The notes below the pieces were generated by a model that saw nothing but the letters and a program-made list of their open reading frames with translations, was not told the DNA's origin and ran no database searches. The position numbers and the translations under genes were made by a program. A DNA stretch of 33,789 nt from Rhizobium sp. BK313 (GTDB lineage Bacteria > Pseudomonadota > Alphaproteobacteria > Rhizobiales > Rhizobiaceae), in NCBI RefSeq assembly GCF_014193655.1, contig NZ_JACHZQ010000017.1:1-33789 (forward strand). Reading direction: 5' to 3'. Shown here piece after piece: positions 16,438 through 23,630 of the stretch; position 1 is the stretch's first letter, and the number at the start of each line of letters is the position of its first letter.

Positions 16438-16783
16438 GACGAAGCGTACCCAGCTGACATCAGGCGGCTGGAAGGAACTTGCCTTCGCTCCCTTCCGCGG
16501 CAATGTCACCATTCACTGGATCCAGCCCTTTGTTGGCGATCAACCTGGCGTAGCGCTATTGAAATACGAGCCCGGCGCATCCGTTCCGCGGCACCGGCAT
16601 GAGGGTCTTGAAACCATCCTGGTGCTCGAGGGTACCCAATCCGACGAGACCGGCGACTACGTCAAAGGCAGCTATATCGTCAATGCGGCCGGCACGGAGC
16701 ATTCGGTCTGGAGCGATGAAGGCTGTGTCGTGCTGATCCAATGGGATCGGCCTGTCAAAATACTGGAAGAAGAAGCAGTATGA
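16430..16783 (+). CDS. small cupin-domain protein (ChrR-like cupin)
   Basis: 117 residues forming a single cupin barrel. The metal-binding pattern is visible as His55-x-His57-x3-Glu61 (PRHRHEGLE) and a later His91 (GTEHSVW), so a divalent metal site is likely. The sequence resembles the cupins found in ChrR anti-sigma factors, but without the helical zinc-binding half. It overlaps the upstream hydrolase by eight bases and the allophanate hydrolase start by four, so it is a firm member of the operon. Its reaction is unknown; a metal-dependent accessory enzyme or small-molecule sensor is possible. Confidence 0.8.
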   Translation: MPETKRTQLTSGGWKELAFAPFRGNVTIHWIQPFVGDQPGVALLKYEPGASVPRHRHEGLETILVLEGTQSDETGDYVKGSYIVNAAGTEHSVWSDEGCVVLIQWDRPVKILEEEAV

Positions 16784-18609
16784 GAGCCGGACTACCCTTC
16801 GACATCGTCTCCCTCCACGAATTCTATAGGCAAGGTGGCACCGCAGCCGACATGATCGAGATGGTCTTCGCCCGCATTGGCGAGGTCGATGATCCCGGCA
16901 TCTTCATTCACCTCGCGGACAAGCGGGACCTGCTTGCCCAGGCAGCCGTTCTCGGTGCCTTTGATCCGGCGGCAAAGCCGCTATGGGGCATTCCTTTCGC
17001 GGTCAAAGACAATATCGACGTCGCAGGCATGCCGACGACCGCCGCATGCCCGGACTATGCCTACGTGGCACAAAAGGATGCGACCGTTGTCCGTCTTTTG
17101 CGAGAGGCCGGAGCGTTAGCGATCGGCAAGACCAATCTCGATCAGTTCGCGACGGGCTTAGTCGGCGTGCGCTCGCCCTATCCTATCCCCCGCAACGCGA
17201 TCGATCCGACGCTGGTGCCCGGCGGATCGAGCTCGGGATCGGCGGTCGCAACATCGCAAGGGATCGTCAGCCTTGCGCTCGGCACCGACACCGCCGGTTC
17301 GGGACGAGTTCCGGCCGGCCTGAACAATATTGTCGGCCTTAAGCCCAGCGTCGGCGCGCTCTCGACCTCAGGGGTCATTCCGGCCTGTCGCACGCTTGAT
17401 TGTGTGTCCATCTTCGCCCTGACCGTCGACGATGCGTGGAAGGCATTTTCCATCGTTGCTCACTACGATGATGCCGATGCCTATTCGAAATCGATTCCGC
17501 GCGTCGGTTTCGGCGCGACGCCTCCGGTCCTGAAGATCGGCGTGCCCGCAAAGGCCGACCGGCAGTTTTTTGGTGATGATGCGATGGAGGCATCCTATGA
17601 CGACGCCATCGCTGCCGTCGTGAAGCTCGGTCATCAGGTGATCGAGATTCCCTTCGGCAACTTTTACAAGGTTGCGAACTTGCTCTACGAGGGCGCTTGG
17701 GTGGCAGAGCGCTATGCCGCAGTGAAGGATTTCTTCGATATCACAGAGGAAAGCTTTCATCCGGTGACGCGAAAGATCTATGCCGGCGCAAAGACGCTAT
17801 CGGCTGCTGACGCCTTCAACGGCCTGTATGCGCTGCAGGCACTAAAGCGAAGAGTCGCACCTGTCATCGACAGCGTCGACCTTTTCTGCGTTCCCACCGC
17901 ACCGCGCCACTATACGCGCGCGGAGCTGGACGCGGAACCGATCCGCGAAAATTCCCGCCTCGGTACCTATACGAACTTCGTCAATCTGCTCGATATGTGC
18001 GGTATTGCCGTGCCGACCGGAACGCGATCCGATGGCCTACCGGCAAGCGTGACCTTGCTTGCCCGCTCCGGGCGCGATGGGCTCACAGCGGCGCTTGCCC
18101 GCGATATCCATCAGGCAAGCGGATTGACGCTTGGTGCAACGGGATGGCCGGCATCGCCGATCGCTTCATCCACCATTCCGAGTGACAGGCTGATCAATCT
18201 TGTCGTCGTCGGCGCTCATCTCTCCGGCATGCCGCTGAACGGCCAGCTTCGTGAACTCGATGCCCGTTTCTTATCCAAGGGTCGAACCTCGGCCTCCTAT
18301 CGCCTTTACGAGCTTGCGGGGCAGCAGCCGGCCAAGCCCGGGCTGATCCGCGTAGAGGAAGACAAAGGCGGGGAGATCGAAGTCGAGATCTGGCAGCTGA
18401 CGCCGGCTGCCTTCGGCCAGTTCGTCGCCGCTATCCCAGCCCCACTTGGCATCGGCACGATCAGTCTCGCCGACGGCACGGCAGCCAAGGGGTTTCTGGC
18501 GGAAGCGACTGCGCTCAAGGGAGCCCTCGATATCACGAGCCATGGGGGATGGCGTGCCTATGTCGAGGGCAAGCAGAGCGCCTTGAAGTTCGAGAGAACT
18601 GCCTCCTAG
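16780..18609 (+). CDS. atzF: allophanate hydrolase (amidase-signature enzyme with C-terminal domain)
   Basis: 609 residues, the usual length of AtzF. The N-terminal amidase-signature domain (about 1-450) has Lys76 (FAVKDNID), Ser150 in GGSSSGSAVA and nucleophile Ser174 in TDTAGSGRVPAG, with the family's 24-residue Ser-Ser spacing. The C-terminal ~130 residues (from VVGAHLSGMPLN to SHGGWRAYV) form the small extra domain typical of allophanate hydrolases. It converts allophanate to two ammonia and two CO2, ending the pathway. The start at 16780 overlaps the cupin stop (ATGA). It is the last gene of the operon; no strong terminator was recognised just after it. Confidence 0.94.
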   Translation: MRAGLPFDIVSLHEFYRQGGTAADMIEMVFARIGEVDDPGIFIHLADKRDLLAQAAVLGAFDPAAKPLWGIPFAVKDNIDVAGMPTTAACPDYAYVAQKDATVVRLLREAGALAIGKTNLDQFATGLVGVRSPYPIPRNAIDPTLVPGGSSSGSAVATSQGIVSLALGTDTAGSGRVPAGLNNIVGLKPSVGALSTSGVIPACRTLDCVSIFALTVDDAWKAFSIVAHYDDADAYSKSIPRVGFGATPPVLKIGVPAKADRQFFGDDAMEASYDDAIAAVVKLGHQVIEIPFGNFYKVANLLYEGAWVAERYAAVKDFFDITEESFHPVTRKIYAGAKTLSAADAFNGLYALQALKRRVAPVIDSVDLFCVPTAPRHYTRAELDAEPIRENSRLGTYTNFVNLLDMCGIAVPTGTRSDGLPASVTLLARSGRDGLTAALARDIHQASGLTLGATGWPASPIASSTIPSDRLINLVVVGAHLSGMPLNGQLRELDARFLSKGRTSASYRLYELAGQQPAKPGLIRVEEDKGGEIEVEIWQLTPAAFGQFVAAIPAPLGIGTISLADGTAAKGFLAEATALKGALDITSHGGWRAYVEGKQSALKFERTAS

Positions 18610-18798
18610 ACGATCACTTACGGCTGACCCAAACCTAAGCGGTCGGTATCAGAGACGATGCCGGTTGATGGTTTTGTCATCTCGACGCATTCTGCAATCC
18701 GCACGCAAAAAGGCAGCGGCACGGGCACAAATTGATGATTTTCGAGTGGATCATCCTTGCCGTATCCATGTCTTGAATAGACCAAGAGGGGCAAGGCC
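18610..18798. other. spacer after the operon
   Basis: No gene. A minus-strand frame of about 60 codons is open here but has no recognisable motif. The end of this stretch supplies the AAGAGGGG ribosome binding site of the truncated creatininase, so that gene's original 5' signals are intact. Confidence 0.4.
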
Positions 18799-18927
18799 AT
18801 GGCGACGCCATTTTACTGGAACGAGTTGAACACCCTCGATTTCGCTGCCCTCTCGCCGGATACTACCATCGCCGACAGGTATAACCTCGAAAGGACGCTA
18901 AATGGTCGCGGACAAAATCGAATGTAG
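18799..18927 (+). pseudogene. 5' fragment of a creatininase-family amidohydrolase
   Basis: The frame starts with ATG behind a good ribosome binding site. Its first ~24 residues follow the start of creatinine amidohydrolase-family proteins (WNELNTLDFAALSPDTTIA). In intact members this leads into a strand with the metal-binding E-Q-H-G-P-H segment. Here the sequence diverges after TTIA (about position 18870) into D-R-Y-N-L and stops at 42 residues. All catalytic parts are missing. The junction marks a deletion or rearrangement and the beginning of the decayed region to 21062. Confidence 0.6.
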
Positions 18928-19170
18928 GAAAAGTGAGCCATTAGCAGCCCACAATGCCGCCTACCACCCAGAAATTGTAGAACCTTGGTGCATTGCCCTG
19001 CAACTCGCCGACTGAAGCATCCCGGAGGATCAGAGAGACAAGGCGGCGATCGATGGACCGTCGTGCCGGCCTTGACCAGATACGCGGACGAGGGCGTCGC
19101 CCATGTTAGGGGCCGTCTCCGGAAACTTCGGCGCGCCCGCCAAATCGTTGCGGGGACCTACGGGCAACAC

Positions 19171-19308
19171 TCACGACCGATTCTGCGCGATGCCGTAGTT
19201 ACGCGTGGCCAAGCGCCCAATCACGGTCTCGTAGCCGGCGAATAGCTTTCGGACATCCGGCTTCGACGGCGTGTATGGCTCGGAATACGGGCCGTTCGCG
19301 AACACCAT
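19171..19308 (-). pseudogene. unidentified minus-strand ORF fragment, 45 aa
   Basis: An ATG at 19308 opens a 45-codon frame containing EPYTPSKPDVRKLFAGYETV. After its TGA the same frame stays open for another 45 codons (PKFPETAPNMGDALVRVSG). The composition is protein-like rather than random, so this may be the degraded end of a real gene interrupted by one stop codon. I do not recognise the family. Confidence 0.25.
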
Positions 19309-19482
19309 CGCGGCGTTTCGTCATGTGTTTTCCAGAAAAAGATGGAGGCGCGCTGGCGGGCTGTAAGGTGGGGAGATTGGGGGTGGATGGCGCTGAGAGA
19401 GTTTGTTACGCGCCGAAAACATCCTTGATGAGGCAAGCCTAAAATGCGGGCTGTGCTGGTCGCCTAACGGGGGGAAGACAGC

Positions 19483-19608
19483 ATGAAACCAGCGAACGAC
19501 AACGAAAATCAACCGCCTATCGAAAGCCAATGGGCGAGTGCCGTGCTAGTGCTCACATGGCCGCTAGGCATTTTCGCCGTTGCACTCGGGTGCACATTTT
19601 TCGTGTAG
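19483..19608 (+). CDS. small membrane protein, 41 aa, probably cut by an amber codon
   Basis: ATG behind GGGGGGAAG. A polar N-terminus (KPANDNENQPPIESQW) is followed by a single hydrophobic helix (ASAVLVLTWPLGIFAVALG) and a TAG at 19606-19608. The frame then continues for 24 more codons with a plausible cytoplasmic tail (RLGGKVHDSVARSKRIDLL) up to a second TAG at 19681-19683. A single TGG-to-TAG change would explain this, so the gene may be a recent pseudogene of about 66 codons. The family is unknown. Confidence 0.4.
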   Translation: MKPANDNENQPPIESQWASAVLVLTWPLGIFAVALGCTFFV

Positions 19609-19766
19609 CGGCTAGGCGGCAAGGTTCACGACAGTGTGGCGCGATCCAAGCGGATCGATCTTCTCGTCGATTTTGTCGTCTAGGCTCAAAGCCGCGTGAT
19701 CCCTTTATCATCCAACCAATATCGCCACAGAGCCGTCCCGCAGGTGCGAGCGGAAACGCTGGGTCG

Positions 19767-20066
19767 GTGGATTTGGAATTCAAAAAGCTCGATCACGACG
19801 CTACGATAGACGTTGAGAGCTTGAGCGTTCGTGGCAAAGCAGGTGGCTTGGGCGGCCCAGGAGGACGCCGCGGACCGGCAGGCGCCGAAGGGTCGACTAG
19901 CAGGCTGTGTGGCGGCGCTGGCCGAAGCGGCTCACTGGGGAAGGAGGGCAGGCAAGGAGCGTCGGGATCATTTGGGGCCAGTGGTTTAGCCGCTGGCATA
20001 CAAGTGAAGACTTCCACGGAAAATTTTCTGGCAAACGGCAGATTTCAATTCCCCGTTCAACCCTGA
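19767..20066 (+). CDS. Gly-rich, collagen-like hypothetical ORF
   Basis: The frame is open from 19530, but the protein-like part begins near a GTG at 19767. A short start (VDLEFKKLDHDATIDVESL) is followed by about 55 residues rich in Gly-X-Y-like triplets (GKAGGLGGPGGRRGPAGAEG, then GASGSFGASG) and a polar end. Collagen-like runs occur in bacterial surface and phage tail proteins. No ribosome binding site is obvious and the surroundings are decayed, so it may be a remnant or a by-product of GC-rich DNA. Confidence 0.28.
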   Translation: MDLEFKKLDHDATIDVESLSVRGKAGGLGGPGGRRGPAGAEGSTSRLCGGAGRSGSLGKEGRQGASGSFGASGLAAGIQVKTSTENFLANGRFQFPVQP

Positions 20067-20639
20067 CCCGGCGCATGGCGCCGGTGTTGCCCTGCTGTGA
20101 TGAGGCATCGTGAAATGATCCCAGTTACGTCGACACACTTTGCGATCTCGCTGATGACCGAGCTGGTGCAGCGGAACAACGTGAATTTACCTTCTGCGGT
20201 CGATGCACTGGCGGGTGATCGATACGAGCGGGGTGACACGCACACTGGTGACATCCGACCGGCCCGAGCCGAGTATGGGGCCGTAGCTGAAGTCGGCGCT
20301 TGCCCCAAACCACAGCATCTCAGCTCTCCCCGCGAGGCGACCAAAGCTTTGGCGACCGCAATTGACGGGGCCAAGGACGGTATTGCCATTGTTTTCGTGA
20401 GGCCCGCTCTATTCGATTGCTGTGCTCATTGAGTCGACGCCGGCGATTTGTGCTGAGGCTGACAACCACCATCGATGTAAGATCGCTCGAGAGTGAAGCA
20501 ACCATCGGGCGGCCCTCGCCGGCCAGGGCTAAGAAATCGGAGGGTCAACTCCGCCGCACTTTCCGCTAGCCCCATGGCAGCCAAGTTGTGCCGGGACCCA
20601 AACGGAAGAGCCTCCGCGATGACGGCTCGCCGGCGTGTG

Positions 20640-20810
20640 CACATTGATCGGACGGCTGCGCCGATCGCGTTCCGATCGCCCGGGACGCACAAGGCCAGCG
20701 GCAAGGAGCGGCGGCAAGTGGCGCCGATAAATCCTGCGGCCGTCGTATTGAGGAAAACGGCGGAGTTGTTGAGCCCGAGCACAATCGGAGCAATGTGCGG
20801 GACCTCCTGT
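20640..20810 (-). pseudogene. frameshifted C-terminal remnant of an MFS transporter
   Basis: On the minus strand APIVLGLNNSAVFLNTTAAG followed by FIGA matches the penultimate membrane helix of DHA1-type MFS exporters. The expected last helix (HLPPLLAAGLV) continues in a neighbouring frame, implying a one-base shift near 20717. Upstream of this piece the frame does not look like MFS, and the charged stretch after it does not complete the helix. It is therefore a small, internally broken fragment with no function. Confidence 0.45.
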
Positions 20811-21062
20811 TGACGGTGAATTTCCTTCTGCTGCGCTGGACCGGTGCGGAACAATGGATGAGCTCGGGCCTTGATCGATCTGGGACTCGAGGTACTGTTG
20901 ATTTCCCCAGCCTACGGCAAGCGGCCTAAGAAGGTGTCGAGCGAGACGGTCCTCGGCAACCCTAGCTTATGCATCGATAATATGCCAAACATAGCCGCAT
21001 ACGCGCAAAAAGTGTCGAATTAAGCCATAATTTGCCAAAGCGGTCTTTTGCAAGGAAATCCC

Positions 21063-21875
21063 GTGGACAGGACTTATAGCAGCCGAGTTGATATCCTTCC
21101 CGCCCAGCGCAGGGCAATGATTTTGGAATGCCTGAGGACCAGAACTGCGGCGTCGATACAGGACCTCGCCATGGTGCTTGGCGCATCTCCATCCACCGTG
21201 CGCCGGGACCTGGATTATCTCACTGAGCGGGGCTACATCGAACGCACCCATGGCGGGGCGGTCATACCGAGCGCGCCGATGACTCGATTTGAGCCAGAAG
21301 CGTCGATTGCGGCCGAAACGTCTCGCCCACAAAAGGCTGCCATTGCGACTTTGGCGGCGAAACGACTGTCGCATGGGCAGTGCGTGCTGTTTGACGCAAG
21401 TTCAACTGTGCGAGAGGCGGCTCGCGTGATCAGTTCTCTGGATCTGCAATTGACCGCCGTCACCAATGATATTGCTTGTGCGCTCTTGCTTTCGAATTCT
21501 TCAACGATACACACAATCGTTACCGGAGGCGCTGTCCGGCCCGGATCGACCACGTTGGTCGGGCAGCCGGGCCAGGATTTTCTCAGCGGTATCCACGTGG
21601 ACGTCGCATTTATTGGCGTGCATACAGTATCGGGACATAAATTCACGGAAACGTCGCTCGAAGTTGCAAATACGAAGAAATTGATGATCTCGGCTGCTCG
21701 AAAGGCGATCGTCCTCGCCGATTCCAGTAAGTTCGGTGATCATAGTTTTTGCGAGATCTGTTCGATCGACGCTGTCGACGAAATCATCACCGACGAGCAA
21801 ATTTCAGCCAAGATACGCTCAGAGTACGAGAGCTCGGGTGTAAAGCTGACGATAGCCCCTGCCATAGAGGGCTGA
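21063..21875 (+). CDS. DeoR/GlpR-type transcriptional regulator
   Basis: 270 residues. The N-terminal helix-turn-helix (AQRRAMILECLRTRTAASIQ, then DLAMVLGASPSTVRRDLDYL, about 14-53) is followed by the diagnostic RTHGGAV. The C-terminal sugar-phosphate sensing domain follows (ALLLSNSSTIHTIVTGGAVR; VLADSSKFGDHSF). The start is GTG at 21063, five bases after AAGGAA; a TTG at 21048 is the less likely alternative. These repressors respond to phosphorylated sugars or polyols. It lies 539 bases upstream of the two ABC importers and is the likely regulator of that carbohydrate block. Confidence 0.85.
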   Translation: MDRTYSSRVDILPAQRRAMILECLRTRTAASIQDLAMVLGASPSTVRRDLDYLTERGYIERTHGGAVIPSAPMTRFEPEASIAAETSRPQKAAIATLAAKRLSHGQCVLFDASSTVREAARVISSLDLQLTAVTNDIACALLLSNSSTIHTIVTGGAVRPGSTTLVGQPGQDFLSGIHVDVAFIGVHTVSGHKFTETSLEVANTKKLMISAARKAIVLADSSKFGDHSFCEICSIDAVDEIITDEQISAKIRSEYESSGVKLTIAPAIEG

Positions 21876-22414
21876 TCCCTGCACGCGACGAGCGGTGCAA
21901 CTGTCGCAAGGGAATTGGGCGCCGAAGTGATCCATGCTCTTCAATGATGCAACCTGCTGCGCAGCAGAGGCAGCTCATGCTTTTTATTGATATTTTATGG
22001 TAGCTATTGACATAGTTTGAAGTTTTTTGCAAACTTCCTGCGGAGTATAGGAGGAGGCACGCAAACGACGTGTACCCGTTTTTCTGACGGGATAAGCGTT
22101 TTCCCGAAATAGAAGCTGACTCGCGGGAGAGTTTGTCCATTCGGGCAGGTGAGTCTGTTCGTGACGATTGGCTGACAATAGCTTCGTGAGTGGAAACCAC
22201 TGGAAGCGCCGGCCTTTCCACCGGTCGTCGTCGATTATGGCGGGGAACATTCGGGGTTTTTTCTCCTGAAGTACGGTCAAGAGAGCGGTTGTGCATCGAC
22301 GCTCAACGGAACAAGACACCGATACTGGGATTGCATTTCGCCTGCGTCGATCGCTGGATTTTTGCCTAAGCGAGGCTCTGCGCAAAATTTTATCTTAAAC
22401 CTTGGGAGGATTGA
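21876..22414. other. control region between the DeoR-type gene and the first sugar importer
   Basis: No gene. It contains a perfect 14-base palindrome at 21954-21967 and, around a TTGACA at 22007-22012, a dyad AGTTTG (22014-22019) / CAAACT (22030-22035). These are candidate promoter and operator elements for the transporter genes. The rest, about 22060-22400, has only shadow ORFs. Confidence 0.4.
21954..21967. repeat. 14-base perfect palindrome, candidate operator
   Basis: CTGCTGCGCAGCAG, 78 bases after the DeoR-type gene and about 450 upstream of the first importer gene. It could be a binding site for a dimeric regulator. A different 14-base palindrome occurs at 30239-30252. Confidence 0.35.
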
Positions 22415-23557
22415 ATGCGGATATTGAATACTATCGGGCTAGTGGCACTGATCGGAGTGCTTGGGTCCGCACCGGCGTGGTGCGAGGAGAAGAAGGACCT
22501 GCCGCCGGAAGCGGCTGAATTGATGAAACCGTTGCCAATCTCGCCAACAGGCCAGAAGGTTCCCGGTTTTCCAGATGGCGCGCCGGCATCGTCGCCTGAT
22601 GCTCTGAAACTTTCCGATGACGACATCGCTCAACTGAAGTCCAAGCATTTTACCGCCGGCATCGTGATGCACACGATGGACGCCGGCTGGCCGACGTTGC
22701 AGGTGGCTGGCATCAAATCGACGCTCAAGGACTATGGTATCGATGTGGTTGCCGTCACGGATGCCAAGTTTGAGCCGGGAAATCAAATTCGCGATCTGGA
22801 ACAGATGATCGCGCGCAAGCCCGACGTAATTTTCTCGATCCCCATCGATCCCCAGAGCGAAGCAACGGCTTACAAGAAGGCTGCTGCAGCTGGCATAAAA
22901 CTCGTTTTCATGGACAATGTCCCCGTCGATATGACGCCCGGCAAGGATTATCTCACCGTCGTCGCATCCGATAACGAGAAGAACGCTTATTATGCTGCGC
23001 AAGAGCTCGCCGCAGCAATCGGCGGCAAAGGCGAAGTCGGCGTCATCACGCTTGTCTATGATTATTACTATTCGGTCGCCGCTCGAAAGGCGGGTGCCCT
23101 GAAGGCATTTGCGGAACATCCCGATATCAAGGTTGCGGAGGTCGGTACTTTCACATCGCCGGAAAAGGCCTATGGCGTGGCGACCGCGATGTTGACGGCC
23201 CATCCCGACATGAAGGGCATTTTCGTGGCTTGGGATACGCCCGCACAGCAGGTGGTCGCAGCCGCAAAAACACTTGGCCGCAAGATCGTAATCACGACAA
23301 ATGATATTGCGCAAGACAGCGCACTCAATGTGGCTCGTGGCGAATTTCTCGCTGTGGGCGCGCAGCGACCCTACGATCAGGGCGTGACTGAAGCCAAGGC
23401 GGCAGCAATCGGGCTGCTTGGCAAGGAGATCCCACCCTATATCGAAGTTCCGACGCTTCGCGTGAAAAAAGTTAATCTTCTCAGTGCTCTGGAATTGGTC
23501 ACCAAGGAGCCGGCGCCAAGCTCCGTTCCAAAACTATGCAATGGCGAGTGCTACTGA
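22415..23557 (+). CDS. sugar-type ABC transporter substrate-binding protein (RbsB-like)
   Basis: 380 residues. The Sec signal peptide ends near PAWC-EE. A long ~55-residue linker precedes the type I periplasmic-binding fold, which starts at FTAGIVMHTMDAGWPTLQVA. Typical RbsB-like elements follow: QIRDLEQMIARKPDVIFSIP, KLVFMDNVP and the hinge region GIFVAWDTPAQQVV. The C-terminus ends with two cysteines (LCNGEC). The ribosome binding site GGGAGGA precedes the ATG. It is the binding protein of the first of two importers; ligand unknown, probably a sugar, polyol or sugar acid. A strong stem-loop separates it from the ATPase. Confidence 0.88.
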   Translation: MRILNTIGLVALIGVLGSAPAWCEEKKDLPPEAAELMKPLPISPTGQKVPGFPDGAPASSPDALKLSDDDIAQLKSKHFTAGIVMHTMDAGWPTLQVAGIKSTLKDYGIDVVAVTDAKFEPGNQIRDLEQMIARKPDVIFSIPIDPQSEATAYKKAAAAGIKLVFMDNVPVDMTPGKDYLTVVASDNEKNAYYAAQELAAAIGGKGEVGVITLVYDYYYSVAARKAGALKAFAEHPDIKVAEVGTFTSPEKAYGVATAMLTAHPDMKGIFVAWDTPAQQVVAAAKTLGRKIVITTNDIAQDSALNVARGEFLAVGAQRPYDQGVTEAKAAAIGLLGKEIPPYIEVPTLRVKKVNLLSALELVTKEPAPSSVPKLCNGECY

Positions 23558-23584
23558 TCATCCCTCGGGGCTTTCGTTTATTGA

Positions 23585-23614
23585 ACGACGGTCGGTCGAT
23601 TGGCCGACCGTCGT
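23585..23614 (+). repeat. 11-bp perfect stem-loop between binding protein and ATPase
   Basis: ACGACGGTCGG (23585-23595) pairs with CCGACCGTCGT (23604-23614) around an 8-base loop. No T-run follows, so read-through is expected. Such structures protect the 3' end of the upstream message and allow more binding protein than ATPase to be made. Confidence 0.7.
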
Positions 23615-23630
23615 CCGTCAGGTGGATTTG

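Larger units (their letters stand above)
18928..21062. other. decayed region with gene remnants
   Basis: About 2.1 kb without an intact recognisable gene. It contains the short frames and remnants listed separately: a minus-strand frame at 19171-19308, a small membrane ORF at 19483, a Gly-rich ORF at 19767 and an MFS remnant near 20640-20810. Open frames on both strands are short and mutually contradictory, as expected for DNA no longer under selection. No complete insertion sequence, transposase or clear terminal repeat pair was found, so the agent of the rearrangement is not identified. Confidence 0.55.

Noticed and set aside
20097..20432. Plus-strand ORF of 111 codons in the decayed region
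   Set aside because: No recognisable motif, no ribosome binding site, and several other frames are equally open here.
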